Part shown: positions 42,538 to 51,779 of the stretch, piece by piece
How the letters are laid out: each line of letters begins with the position of its first letter
How positions within the stretch are numbered: position 1 is the first letter of the stretch
Origin: Actinoplanes nipponensis
GTDB taxonomy: Bacteria > Actinomycetota > Actinomycetes > Mycobacteriales > Micromonosporaceae
Reading direction: 5' to 3'
Length of the DNA stretch: 64,000 bases
Assembly: GCF_016862275.1 (NCBI RefSeq)
Contig: NZ_BOMQ01000018.1
Coordinates: 1 to 64,000, forward strand
Program-made: the position numbers and the translations under genes
Notes under the pieces: generated by a model
Database searches by the model: none
What the model was told of the DNA's origin: nothing
The model's input: the letters and a program-made list of their open reading frames with translations, nothing else

Positions 42538-43455
42538 TCACCGCCGGCGCCCGGCGAAGCGCTGCACCGACAGCGTCAGGACGCCGGCCGCGACGATCGC
42601 CGCGATGTTGATCACCAGCTGCAGCGCCGAGCCGGCCGCCTCGTTCATGACGCCGTAGGCCAGCGCCACGGCCACGTTCGCGGCGGCGGGCACGGTGGTC
42701 ACGGAGATCAGCACCCCGACCAGCGTGCCCGCTTTGGCCGAGGTCAGCGACAGCATCCCGGCGACCCCGGCGAGGAAGCCGACCACCCAGCTGAGCGCGT
42801 CCGGCTGCCAGATGAACTCGGTGAGCGGGCGGTGGTCCAGCAGCATGGCCTTGTTCACCAGGCCGAGCGCGGTCAGCACCCAGGTGGTGGCGACGGTGAC
42901 CACCATGCCGACCGGGAAGCCGACGCCCAGGGCCAGCAGGGCCCGGCGGACCAGCGCCCGGCGGCGCCGCACCAGCCCCACGCAGAGCCCGGCCAGCGGG
43001 CCGAACTCCGGGCCGACGACCATCGCGCCGACGATGAGGATGGGCAGGTCCAGCAGCACGCCGATGCCCGCGATCACCGTCGCCACGATCATGAAGGTCA
43101 GGAACGCGCCGGACAGCTCCGATTCGGCCGCGGTGGCGTGCTCCACCTCCTCCCACACCACGGCGTCCACGCCGAGGCCGGGCACCCGCCGCTCGGCCCG
43201 GTCGGCGGCCGCCGACAGCGTGGTGTCGACCTTCTCCAGCATGATCGAGCCGTCCCGCTCGACGCCCAGCTCGCGCAGCCGCTCGATGATCGCGCTGGCG
43301 CCCTCCCGGACGACGTCGCAGAAGACCAGGTCGCCCACGGGCTCGACCGCCGCCCCGGGCAGCACCACGACGTGGGTCACCGCCTCGCGGCCGGTCAGCA
43401 GCTCCCGCACAGCCGCCGTACGGTCGGGCGGAACGATGATCCTCAAGTGCAGCAC
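42538..43455 (-). CDS. DUF389 membrane protein
   Basis: A 305-residue protein. Residues 1-85 are an alpha/beta regulatory-type domain (VLHLRIIVPPDRTAAVRELL), followed by six or seven membrane helices (for example FLTFMIVATVIAGIGVLLDL and LPILIVGAMVVGPEFGPLAG), the hallmark of DUF389. Function is unknown. I chose the GTG giving VLHLRIIVPP, which matches the usual family start; a TTG twelve bases upstream is possible. The next gene upstream on the strand is xdhC-like, ending 20 bp before. Confidence 0.85.
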   Translation of the reverse strand: MLHLRIIVPPDRTAAVRELLTGREAVTHVVVLPGAAVEPVGDLVFCDVVREGASAIIERLRELGVERDGSIMLEKVDTTLSAAADRAERRVPGLGVDAVVWEEVEHATAAESELSGAFLTFMIVATVIAGIGVLLDLPILIVGAMVVGPEFGPLAGLCVGLVRRRRALVRRALLALGVGFPVGMVVTVATTWVLTALGLVNKAMLLDHRPLTEFIWQPDALSWVVGFLAGVAGMLSLTSAKAGTLVGVLISVTTVPAAANVAVALAYGVMNEAAGSALQLVINIAAIVAAGVLTLSVQRFAGRRR

Positions 43456-43474
43456 GCGGTCATCCAACCACCGC

Positions 43475-44575
43475 TCAGGAGTGGATCGGCCCCGCGGCGC
43501 CGGTGAGTCGCGCGCCGGTGCCCCGGCCCCGCAGCGCGACGATCTCGGCGGCGATGCTGACCGCGGTCTCCTCCGGGGTGCGCGCCCCCAGGTCCAGGCC
43601 GATCGGCGAGGCCAGCCGGGCCAGCGCGGCCGGGTCCAGGCCGGCGCCGCGCAGCCGCCGGAGCCGGTCGTCGTGGGCCCGCCGGGAGCCCATCGCGCCC
43701 ACGTACGCCACCGGCAGCCCGAGCGCCACCTCCAGCACCGGCACGTCGAACTTCGGGTCGTGGGTCAGCACGCACACCACCGTGCGCGGGCCGACCCGCC
43801 CGGCCGCGGCCTCGGCGGCGAGGTAGCGGTGCGGCCAGTCGACCACGACCTCGTCGGCGCCGGGGAAGCGCCGGGCGGTGGCGAAGACCTCCCGGGCGTC
43901 GCAGACCGTCACCCGGTAGCCGAGGAACGCGCCCATCCGGGCCACCGCGGCGGCATGGTCGGTCGCATCGAACACGATCATCCGGGCGGCCGGCGCGAAC
44001 GAGGTGACCAGCAGGCTGGTCCCGGCGCCGTCGCGCTCGCCGGCCGGTCCGTAGTGCCGCAGCGCGGTGTGCCCGGCGGCGAGCAGTTCCAGCGCGTCGT
44101 CGCCGGCCACGGTGTCCAGCCGGTCCGCGCCCAGCGAGCCGTGCCGGGCGCCGGGCGTGACGACCAGGTGCCGGCCCAGCCGCTCCGGCGGGCCCGCCAC
44201 GCAGGTCAGCAGCGCCACCGGGCGGTCCGCGGCGACCGCCTCGGCGAGCGCGGGCAGCTCGGGGAAGCCGGCGCGCTCCACGAACAGCTCGACGGTGCCA
44301 CCGCAGGGCAGTCCGGCCTCGAACGCGTCGGCGTCGCTCACGCCGTACCGCACCGTTCGCGGCCGGCCGGACCCGGCGACCTCGCGGCACAGCTCGTAGA
44401 CGTCGTTCTCCACGCAGCCGCCCGACACGCTGCCGACCGCGGTGCCGCCGGCGCTCACCAGCATCGCCGCGCCGGGCTGCCGGGGCGCGCTGGACCAGGT
44501 CGCGGTGACGGTCGCCAGCCCGGCGGGCTCCGCCGCGCGCCACCACCGCAGCAGGTCGTCCAGGACCTCACGCAC
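43475..44575 (-). CDS. XdhC/CoxI family protein
   Basis: A 366-residue protein. The N-terminal XdhC domain shows ATVTATWSSAPRQPGAAMLV and VGSVSGGCVENDVYEL with the conserved cysteine. The C-terminal Rossmann-type domain ends with VCVLTHDPKFDVPVLEVAL, VAYVGAMGSRRAHDDRL and SPIGLDLGARTPEETAVSI. These proteins insert sulfurated molybdenum cofactor into xanthine dehydrogenase or related hydroxylases. No such enzyme is in the window, so its client lies elsewhere. The GTG at 44575 has GGAAAGG about 8 nt upstream. Confidence 0.9.
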   Translation of the reverse strand: MREVLDDLLRWWRAAEPAGLATVTATWSSAPRQPGAAMLVSAGGTAVGSVSGGCVENDVYELCREVAGSGRPRTVRYGVSDADAFEAGLPCGGTVELFVERAGFPELPALAEAVAADRPVALLTCVAGPPERLGRHLVVTPGARHGSLGADRLDTVAGDDALELLAAGHTALRHYGPAGERDGAGTSLLVTSFAPAARMIVFDATDHAAAVARMGAFLGYRVTVCDAREVFATARRFPGADEVVVDWPHRYLAAEAAAGRVGPRTVVCVLTHDPKFDVPVLEVALGLPVAYVGAMGSRRAHDDRLRRLRGAGLDPAALARLASPIGLDLGARTPEETAVSIAAEIVALRGRGTGARLTGAAGPIHS

Positions 44576-44646
44576 GCTGTTCACCTTTCCGGCCCGGGCC
44601 CCCGCCGGTGGCCAACTGAGGACACGCGGAAATCCACCGATACGCC

Positions 44647-44652
44647 TACCTT
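44647..44652 (+). promoter_or_regulatory. -10 box of a leaderless promoter (FAD oxidoreductase)
   Basis: TACCTT lies 7 nt before the ATG at 44660. No Shine-Dalgarno sequence is present. Confidence 0.5.
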
Positions 44653-44659
44653 GACACCC

Positions 44660-45994
44660 ATGAGGGTAGCCATCGCCGGTGCGGGGCCCACCGGCCTGTA
44701 CTCCGCGCTCGTGCTGGCCCGCCGCGGACACGCGGTGACGATCGTGGATCGCGACACGGGCCCGACGCCCGGCGGGGACTGGCCGCGCCGGGGCGTCATG
44801 CAGTTCCACCATCCGCACGGGCTGCGCCGGCAGGTCATCTCCGTCCTGGAGGCCGACCTGCCCGACGTGCTCGAGAAGCTGCTGGCCGCCGGCGCGGAGC
44901 TGAACATCCTGCCGGCCGACGGCCCCCGCCCCGAGCTGCTGGTCGGCATGCACTGCCGGCGGGAGACCTTCGAGCGGGTGGTCCGGGCCGCGGCCGAGGC
45001 GCAGCCGGGCGTCACCTTCCGGTACGGGCACGTCGACGGCGTGCTCGCGGCCGGGGGACGGGCGACGGGCCTGCGGGTGGACGGCGCCGAGCTGCCGGCC
45101 GAGCTGGTGCTCGACGCGACGGGCCGGTCGGGGCAGCTCGGCGACGACAGCCGCGCGCCCGGCACCGGCACCTCGTGCGGCCTGTCCTACGTGTCCCGCC
45201 AGTACGCCCTGCTGCCCGGCGCCGAGCCGGGCCCGATCAACGCGCCGATCGGGCTGACGGTCCGGATGCCCGGATACCTCTACGCTGCCTTCGTCCAGGA
45301 CAACCGGACCGTCAACGTCATGATCGCCCGGCGCGAGACCGACCGGGAGCTGGCCGGCCTGCGCGAGGCCCCGGCGTTCGAGGCGGCGCTGCGGGCGCTG
45401 CCGGGGCTGGCCGAGTGGACGGCGCCGGATCGCAGCCGGCCGATCACCGCCGTGCTGCCCGGCGGCAACCTGCGCAACTACTACCGGGGGCAGCTGGACG
45501 ACCGCGGCCGGGTCGGGCTGCCGGGCCTGCTGCACGCCGGCGACGCCGTCTGCGTCACCAATCCGACCGCCGGCCGCGGCATCGCCACCTCGCTGCTGCA
45601 GGCCCAGCGGCTGATCGCGCTCATCGGCGACGCCGCGTCCCCGGCCGACCTCGAGGCGGTGACCCTGGAGTTCGACTGCTGGTGCGCCGAGTGGATCAAG
45701 CCCTGGTTCGACGACCACCTGGTCTGGGACGCCGAGCAGCTGCGGCAGTGGGCCGGCGAGGACGTCGACCTGTCCGGGCCGCTCACCTCGTTCCACATCG
45801 TCGACGCGACGCAGGCGGACCCGACGCTGATGCGGGTCGTCGGGCCGTACGTGGCCATGGAGATCCTGCCGGACGCGCTGGCCGAGGTGGAGCCGCGGGC
45901 CCGGGAGATCTTCGCGTCCGGCTGGCGGCCGCCGGTCCCGCCCGGGCCGGCCCGCGAGGAGCTGGTGTCGGTGGTCGCCGGCGCGCTGCGCTAG
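44660..45994 (+). CDS. FAD-dependent oxidoreductase/monooxygenase
   Basis: A 444-residue flavoprotein. The N-terminal dinucleotide fold is AIAGAGPTGLYSALVLARRG (residues 4-23) with the acidic end VTIVDRD. The second FAD contact is LLHAGDAVCVTNPTAGRGIA near residue 290. The overall order is that of group A/E flavin monooxygenases (styrene monooxygenase-like), and PRRGVMQFHHPHGLR is a distinctive early segment. The substrate is unknown. If of two-component type it would need a flavin reductase; one is encoded at 52.7 kb, but no link is shown. Confidence 0.83.
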   Translation: MRVAIAGAGPTGLYSALVLARRGHAVTIVDRDTGPTPGGDWPRRGVMQFHHPHGLRRQVISVLEADLPDVLEKLLAAGAELNILPADGPRPELLVGMHCRRETFERVVRAAAEAQPGVTFRYGHVDGVLAAGGRATGLRVDGAELPAELVLDATGRSGQLGDDSRAPGTGTSCGLSYVSRQYALLPGAEPGPINAPIGLTVRMPGYLYAAFVQDNRTVNVMIARRETDRELAGLREAPAFEAALRALPGLAEWTAPDRSRPITAVLPGGNLRNYYRGQLDDRGRVGLPGLLHAGDAVCVTNPTAGRGIATSLLQAQRLIALIGDAASPADLEAVTLEFDCWCAEWIKPWFDDHLVWDAEQLRQWAGEDVDLSGPLTSFHIVDATQADPTLMRVVGPYVAMEILPDALAEVEPRAREIFASGWRPPVPPGPAREELVSVVAGALR

Positions 45995-47406
45995 GAGCGG
46001 CGCAGGGCGGCCGGCAGCCCGCGGACGGCGGCCAGCCCGAGCGCCGTCCGCGGCTGGTAGGCGACCCGCCACAACCCGCCGTGGGCCGCGCCGATGGCCT
46101 CGTCCGTCCAGACGACCGGCGCCGCCGGGCGCGGCTTGCGGAGCTGGTGCACCAGCAGCACCGCCATCAGCCGGTTGCTCGTCTCCGGCGCGAAGATCTC
46201 CGCGCCGAACAGGTGCGCGCCCGCGTAGGCCGCGGCGAGCAGCCGGTTGCTGGTCACCGAGCGGGTCCGGGTGGGCGGCGCGACCGCGAAGCTCACGGTC
46301 GTGCCCTCCTGCCGGGCCACCGACGCCCGCCAGCGCTGGATCCGCTTGGCCAGCGCGTAGTTCGGACCCTGCTGGGGCACGAGGCTGTCCGCCAGCCCGG
46401 GGTCGGCGCCGGGCGGGTAGTTCGGCCGGAGCAACCGGCCGCCGGACACCGTGGCGAGCATCCGGGCGGCGGCGGGCCGCTCCCGGTACCGGGCCGTGGC
46501 CTGCTCCACCGCGTCGGCCGGCACCGCGAAGGCGTCCGTCGGGGTGGCGAGGAAGGCCAGGGCGGTGCCGGGCCGCTCCCGCTGCACGTGCCCGGCCAGG
46601 GCGTCGACCGCGGCGGAGAGCCGGGGGTACGCCGCCCCGGGCGCGTACACGTAGTTGCCCAGCACCAGCCGGCCCTCGATGCCCAGCAGCCATCGCGCGG
46701 CCGCCGGCAGTCCGGTCAGCAGGTCCACGCCCGCGCCCTCGACCGTGGCGCCGGGCGCGATCAGCGTGCCCGCGCTGCGCCGGGCGGTGGCCGCCACCCG
46801 GGCCCAGACCTCCGGCCGGGGCAGGTCGATGCCGGCGACCGTGCCGCCCCACGCCAGGACGGCCGGCAGCGGTCCCATCTCGGCGCCCGCGCCCAGCACC
46901 ACCAGCCGCTGGTCGGACAGGTCCAGCCAGTCCGGCTCGGCCGCCACCTCCCGGACCGCCTCGGCGCAGGACGCCTCGATCGTGCCCTGCTCGACCCAGC
47001 GGTCGAGCTGGCGCCGCAGGCCGTCCCCGCGCAGCAGCTCCCCGCGGTACGGCAGGACGAGCTCCCGTTCGGGCTTGCCCTCGCCGTGGACCGTGACGGT
47101 GCCCAGCGGCTCGGCCGGGGCGGTGAACACCTCGCCGAGCGGGATGTCCTCCGCGTCGCGGGTGACCCGCATCCGGCTGTGCACCGACGCGAGCCCGGCC
47201 CGCGCGATGTCGTAGCCGCCGTCCAGCCCGGCCTCGACCAGGGCCCGGAAATGCCGCAGGTAGCCGGTACGCCAGTCGCTCTCGCGTTCCGCCGCGGCGG
47301 CCGCCGCCGGATCCGTCACCCGCAGCGCGTCCGCGACCACCGCCCGGCCCAGCGCCGAACCGCTGCGCCGGCCGTCCTCGTCCCGGGGAAACACGACCTC
47401 GTTCAC
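45991..47406 (-). CDS. Conserved protein with a Rossmann-like segment, function unknown
   Basis: A 471-residue soluble protein. A nucleotide-binding-like strand-loop-helix, LVVLGAGAEMGPLPAVLAWG, followed by TVAGIDLPR occurs near residue 155 and resembles both SAM- and NAD-binding folds. Other notable parts are ELVLPYRGELLRGDGLRRQL and the C-terminal QGPNYALAKRIQRWRASVAR, then TNRLLAAAYAGAHLFGAEIF-like helices. I do not recognise the family. CATACT lies 6 nt before the GTG start, suggesting leaderless initiation. It converges with the FAD oxidoreductase (4-bp overlap). Confidence 0.72.
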   Translation of the reverse strand: MNEVVFPRDEDGRRSGSALGRAVVADALRVTDPAAAAAAERESDWRTGYLRHFRALVEAGLDGGYDIARAGLASVHSRMRVTRDAEDIPLGEVFTAPAEPLGTVTVHGEGKPERELVLPYRGELLRGDGLRRQLDRWVEQGTIEASCAEAVREVAAEPDWLDLSDQRLVVLGAGAEMGPLPAVLAWGGTVAGIDLPRPEVWARVAATARRSAGTLIAPGATVEGAGVDLLTGLPAAARWLLGIEGRLVLGNYVYAPGAAYPRLSAAVDALAGHVQRERPGTALAFLATPTDAFAVPADAVEQATARYRERPAAARMLATVSGGRLLRPNYPPGADPGLADSLVPQQGPNYALAKRIQRWRASVARQEGTTVSFAVAPPTRTRSVTSNRLLAAAYAGAHLFGAEIFAPETSNRLMAVLLVHQLRKPRPAAPVVWTDEAIGAAHGGLWRVAYQPRTALGLAAVRGLPAALRRS

Positions 47407-47518
47407 GCGGACAGTATGGCCACCTCCTACCGGGGGAGGAGACAGGCTCCGACCACCGGCCACGGGACCGGCCCGCGGACGGGCGAGAACGGACGCCGGG
47501 GCCGGAAGCATCGGGGGC

Positions 47519-48403
<885 letters not shown>

Positions 48404-48437
48404 CCGCCGGACGGGTCGAGCGGGGGGAGGTGCGGGC

Positions 48438-48866
48438 ATGACCGGTGCGCTGTTCGGTCTCACGTTCGCGGTCGCCGCGCCGTTCTGGGCCCTGATGATC
48501 CTGCTGCCCCGCTGGTCGTGGACCCGGCGGGTGATCGCCTCGCCGCTGATCGTGCTGCCGGTGGTGGTGATCTACGCGCTGCTGGTGATCCCGGCCTTCG
48601 GCGAGGTGCTGCCGGCGGTGGCCGCGCCCACCCTCGGGGGCGTCCGGGAGCTGCTCGGCACGGCCGACGGGGCCGCGGCGGCCTGGGCCCACATGATCGC
48701 GTTCGACCTCTTCGTGGGCCGGTGGTCATGGCTGGACAGCCGGGAACGCGGGGTGCCCGCGCTGGTGATGTCGCCGGTGCTGCTGCTGACGATCATGCTC
48801 GGGCCGCTCGGCCTGGCCGTGTACCTGCTGGTCCGGACGCGTTACACCGCGGCCGGAAACGCCTAG
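48438..48866 (+). CDS. ABA4-like (DUF4281) membrane protein
   Basis: A 142-residue protein with four membrane helices. The DUF4281 landmarks are AAPFWALMILLPRW near the N-terminus, AAAWAHMIAFDLFVGRW with the conserved His/Asp, and VMSPVLLLTIMLGPLGLAVY at the end. The plant relative ABA4 takes part in neoxanthin formation; bacterial roles are unknown, although carotenoid or lipid metabolism is possible. A strong GGGGGGAGG precedes the ATG. Its stop codon lies inside the -10 box of the following kinase gene. Confidence 0.85.
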   Translation: MTGALFGLTFAVAAPFWALMILLPRWSWTRRVIASPLIVLPVVVIYALLVIPAFGEVLPAVAAPTLGGVRELLGTADGAAAAWAHMIAFDLFVGRWSWLDSRERGVPALVMSPVLLLTIMLGPLGLAVYLLVRTRYTAAGNA

Positions 48867-48869
48867 GGT
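48864..48869 (+). promoter_or_regulatory. -10 box overlapping the preceding stop codon
   Basis: TAGGGT contains the TAG stop of the DUF4281 gene and lies 7 nt before a GTG at 48877. This suggests an internal leaderless promoter for the kinase gene and favours that GTG over the one at 48868. Confidence 0.45.
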
Positions 48870-48876
48870 GGCCCTC

Positions 48877-50043
48877 GTGGGATGGGTGGGGCGGCTCTTC
48901 GACGCGCGGGACACCCTCGTGCGCATCCTGCTGCTCGATCTCAGCGGCCTGGGCTACCTGCTCTTCGGCCACGAGGCGGGCCGGACGCCGACCGGGACGC
49001 AGTGGCTGCTGGCCGGGACGGCGTTCGGCTGCGCGCTGGTCCTGCACCGCCGTCCGGTGGTCAGCCTGCTGGTCCAGATCGCGCTGCTGGTGGTGGCGTT
49101 CCGGGTCCTCGACGACACGACGATCAACCAGGTGGGCGCCAGCTGGCTGCTGCTGGAGGTGGCCATGTCGCCGGCCGGGCGGCGCGTGCTGTGGGCCGCC
49201 GCCGGCCTGCTGGCGACGGTCTACCTGGTCTTCACGCTGGGCAACCGGCCGTCGTCGCTCGCGGTGCCGATCTACGGGCTGTTCGTCGTGGTGGGTGTGC
49301 CGGTGCTGCTCGGGCTGGTCATCCGGACCACCCGCGAGCTGAGCGTGCAGGCGCGGCGGCAGGCGGAGTCGGAGAGCCGGGCGGCCCGGGCCGACGAGCG
49401 CGCCGCCATCGCCCGCGAGCTGCACGACGTGGTCGCGCACCACGTGGCGTCGATGGTGCTGCGGGTCGGCGTGGCCCGGCACGTGCTGCCGGACGTGGAT
49501 CCGCGGGTGGCCGAGGTCTTCGACGACGTGCACGGCACGGGCACGGCCGCGCTGGCCGACCTGCGGCGACTGGTCGCGGTGCTGCGGGACCCGTCCCGGC
49601 GTACGGATGCGGCGCTCACCGCGATCGAGCCCGGCGCGCTGCCCGCGGCCCTGGAAGCGGCGGTGGAGACGGCCCGGCGGGCGGGGCTGACGGTGGACGC
49701 GTCGATCGCCGCGGAGACCGGCTCGCTGGACGTGGTCCGCGGTCTGGCCGTGCTCCGCCTGACCCAGGAGGCCCTGACCAACGTGGCCAAGCACGCGGGA
49801 CCGGCGGCCCACGCGAGCCTGCGGGTGGAGGTCCGCGACGGCGACGTGGTGTGGTCGGTGGCGGACGACGGCGGCGGCGTGGCGCCCGGGCTGCCCTCCG
49901 GCGGCGGCCACGGGCTGACCGGCATGCGGGAGCGCGTGGAGGTGCTGGGCGGCCGGCTCACGGCCGGCCCGGCGGCCGGCGGCTGGCGCGTCGGGACGGT
50001 GCTGCCCGCGACCCAGCCCCTGCCGGCGGGGGAGGCCGCGTGA
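48877..50043 (+). CDS. Two-component sensor histidine kinase (NarL-type)
   Basis: A 388-residue membrane kinase. Several hydrophobic segments occupy residues 15-150 (for example ALLVVAFRVLDD and GLFVVVGVPVLLGLV). The HisKA_3 box is AIARELHDVVAHHVASMVL with its histidine near residue 186; the N-box is LTQEALTNVAKHAG and the G-box GGGHGLTGMRERVEVLGG. It is followed by its response regulator, separated by about 52 bp. The start could also be GTG at 48868, three residues longer. Confidence 0.92.
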   Translation: MGWVGRLFDARDTLVRILLLDLSGLGYLLFGHEAGRTPTGTQWLLAGTAFGCALVLHRRPVVSLLVQIALLVVAFRVLDDTTINQVGASWLLLEVAMSPAGRRVLWAAAGLLATVYLVFTLGNRPSSLAVPIYGLFVVVGVPVLLGLVIRTTRELSVQARRQAESESRAARADERAAIARELHDVVAHHVASMVLRVGVARHVLPDVDPRVAEVFDDVHGTGTAALADLRRLVAVLRDPSRRTDAALTAIEPGALPAALEAAVETARRAGLTVDASIAAETGSLDVVRGLAVLRLTQEALTNVAKHAGPAAHASLRVEVRDGDVVWSVADDGGGVAPGLPSGGGHGLTGMRERVEVLGGRLTAGPAAGGWRVGTVLPATQPLPAGEAA

Positions 50044-50095
50044 CCGGCGCGTGCCCGGCCGGCGGCCCGCCGCGGCCGATCGGCGGGGCGGCCGC

Positions 50096-50722
50096 GTGAT
50101 CCGGGTGCTGCTGGTGGACGACCAGCCGTTGATCCGGGCCGGGCTGCGGATGCTGTGCGACGCGGAGGCGGACCTGACCGTGGTCGGTGAGGCGGAGAAC
50201 GGGCGGGACGCGATCGCGCTGGCCGCCCGGCTCGCGCCGGACGTGATCGTCATGGACCTGCGCATGCCCGGGGTCGACGGCATCACCGCGACCGGCCGCA
50301 TCCTCGCCGAGCGCCCGGCCGCGCGGGTGGTCGTGCTGACCACCTTCGGCGACGACGACCACCTCTACCCGGCGCTCACCGCCGGGGCCTGCGGCTTCCT
50401 GCTCAAGGACGCGCCGCCGGTCGAGCTGCTGGACGGGATCCGGCGGGCCGCGGCCGGCGACAGCCCGTTCAGCCAGGAGGTGCTGCAACGGCTGGTCCGG
50501 CGGGCGGTGTCGGCCCGGGCCGAGCCGCCGCGCGAGGTGACCGGGCTGACCGCGCGCGAACGCGACGTGCTGGAACTGGTCGCCGAGGGCCTGTCCAACA
50601 CCGAGATCGCCGACCGCCTCCACATCGGGGTGACGACGGTGAAGACGCACATCACCAGCCTGATGACCAAGACGGGGAGCCCGAACCGGGTGCGGCTGGC
50701 CCTGTTCGCCCGCGGGGGCTGA
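50096..50722 (+). CDS. LuxR-type response regulator
   Basis: A 208-residue NarL/FixJ-type regulator. The receiver has LLVDDQ, the phosphorylated aspartate in VIVMDLRMPGVDG, VVLTTFGDDD and the lysine in GFLLKDAPP. The LuxR domain is LTARERDVLELVAEGLSNTE to VKTHITSLMTKTG. The GTG at 50096 begins the canonical VIRVLLVDD; an upstream ATG would add an unconserved Arg/Pro-rich piece. It pairs with the kinase just upstream. Confidence 0.93.
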   Translation: MIRVLLVDDQPLIRAGLRMLCDAEADLTVVGEAENGRDAIALAARLAPDVIVMDLRMPGVDGITATGRILAERPAARVVVLTTFGDDDHLYPALTAGACGFLLKDAPPVELLDGIRRAAAGDSPFSQEVLQRLVRRAVSARAEPPREVTGLTARERDVLELVAEGLSNTEIADRLHIGVTTVKTHITSLMTKTGSPNRVRLALFARGG

Positions 50723-50734
50723 CCGGCGGCCCGG

Positions 50735-51571
50735 TCAGAGGCCGCGGGCGGTGAGCCATCCGTCGACGAGGTCGACGACCTTCCCCGGGGAGCGGCGGGC
50801 CCAGAGGAAGTGGTCGGGGACCGCGTCGACGGTGGCGCGGTCGACCCCGGACGGGAGCCGGCCGGCCAGGTGGTCGACGGCGGCCGGCGGGATCATCCGG
50901 TCACCCGCGATGGCGACGAGCAGGGTGGGCACGGCGAGAGCGGCCAGCGCCGCCTCGTAGTCCGTGCGGTCGCCGCGCAGCCGGTACCGGCCGTGCCGGG
51001 CCTCGTACCCCCAGTCGGCCATCAGCGTGCGGGGCTGGCGGCCCGCGAAGCCCAGCCGGTGCCCCGGCCAGTAGCCCAGCGAGCAGGTCACCGCGCCGAC
51101 GAAGCGCACCCCGGCGGCGCGCTGGGCCCGGGCCAGCCGGCCCCGGCGCGCCCACGGGGAACTCGTGCCGGTGCCGAGGGTGACGACGGCGTCGGGGCGT
51201 ACCGTGCCGGCGGCCCCCGACAGCAGCGCGAGCTGACCGCCCAGGCTGTGGCCCACCAGCGCGATCCGCTCCGCGCCGGCCACGGCGGAACCGGTGAAGA
51301 CCGCGGGCAGGTCGTCGCGGACCAGGTGGGCGTAGCCGAACGAGTCGCGGCGCAAATCGGCGACCGGGCTCTGCGGCATGCCGCGCAGCTCGACCCCGAC
51401 GACGTGCCGGCCGGCCGCCGCCCAGGCCCGGAACAGCGGCCGGTAGTAGGCCACCGGCACGCCCAGCGCGGGCAGGAAGACCACGGAGGCGGCGCGGCCG
51501 GCAGCGCCGTACTCCTCGACGGTCAGGGTGACGCCGTCGGTGGAGGGCACCGGGTGCACGCGGAATTCCAT
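50735..51571 (-). CDS. Alpha/beta hydrolase
   Basis: A 278-residue hydrolase. The nucleophile elbow is IALVGHSLGGQLALLSG (serine near residue 107). The aspartate is likely in LLVAIAGDRMIPP and the histidine in VDAVPDHFLWARR. VVFLPALGVPVAYYRPL holds the oxyanion region. No signal peptide is seen. Substrate is probably an ester. It converges with the response regulator gene. Confidence 0.9.
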   Translation of the reverse strand: MEFRVHPVPSTDGVTLTVEEYGAAGRAASVVFLPALGVPVAYYRPLFRAWAAAGRHVVGVELRGMPQSPVADLRRDSFGYAHLVRDDLPAVFTGSAVAGAERIALVGHSLGGQLALLSGAAGTVRPDAVVTLGTGTSSPWARRGRLARAQRAAGVRFVGAVTCSLGYWPGHRLGFAGRQPRTLMADWGYEARHGRYRLRGDRTDYEAALAALAVPTLLVAIAGDRMIPPAAVDHLAGRLPSGVDRATVDAVPDHFLWARRSPGKVVDLVDGWLTARGL

Positions 51572-51630
51572 CGGGCCAGTCTCGACGCCGGCGGCCGGGC
51601 GTGACCTGTGATGTGGCCCACCCGACAGGA

Positions 51631-51666
51631 AAGGCCGGGAACCCGTGGCGGCGGGTTCCCGGCCTT
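51631..51666. terminator. Perfect 15-bp hairpin, probable terminator
   Basis: AAGGCCGGGAACCCG (51631-51645), loop TGGCGG, then its exact complement (51652-51666). No T-run follows on either strand, as is common in high-GC actinomycetes. It lies just downstream of the bL36 remnant and the L7/L12-like gene on the minus strand, so it most likely ended that transcript. Confidence 0.75.
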
Positions 51667-51690
51667 GCTGCCTGACACGATATCGCGGAC

Positions 51691-51765
51691 TCAGCCCTGG
51701 CGGCCGTTCCAGCGGGGGTTCTTGCGATTGATGACGACCAACCGGCCGCGCCGGCGGGGGTGGCG
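51691..51765 (-). pseudogene. rpmJ: Truncated remnant of ribosomal protein bL36
   Basis: On the minus strand the last 24 codons before a TGA read RHPRRRGRLVVINRKNPRWN then GRQG. This matches the C-terminal half of zinc-independent bL36 proteins, which end in a KRKGRLYVICKSNPRF-like core and (R/V)QG. The usual N-terminal MKVR-SLR part is missing and about five residues after RHP seem deleted. No start codon lies in frame before the overlapping gene. It looks like a decayed rpmJ copy; an intact copy is presumably elsewhere. A hairpin follows. Confidence 0.6.
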
Positions 51766-51779
51766 AGCCTGCCGAGGGG

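Noticed and set aside
42695..45994. A 1099-codon plus-strand frame
   Set aside because: Only its last 444 codons, from the ATG at 44660, form a real protein; the earlier part is antisense to the DUF389 and XdhC genes.
51631..51666. The 15-bp hairpin as a regulatory element of the alpha/beta hydrolase gene
   Set aside because: It lies 60 bp upstream of that gene on the same strand, but it also sits immediately after the end of the upstream transcript, where a terminator is the simpler reading.
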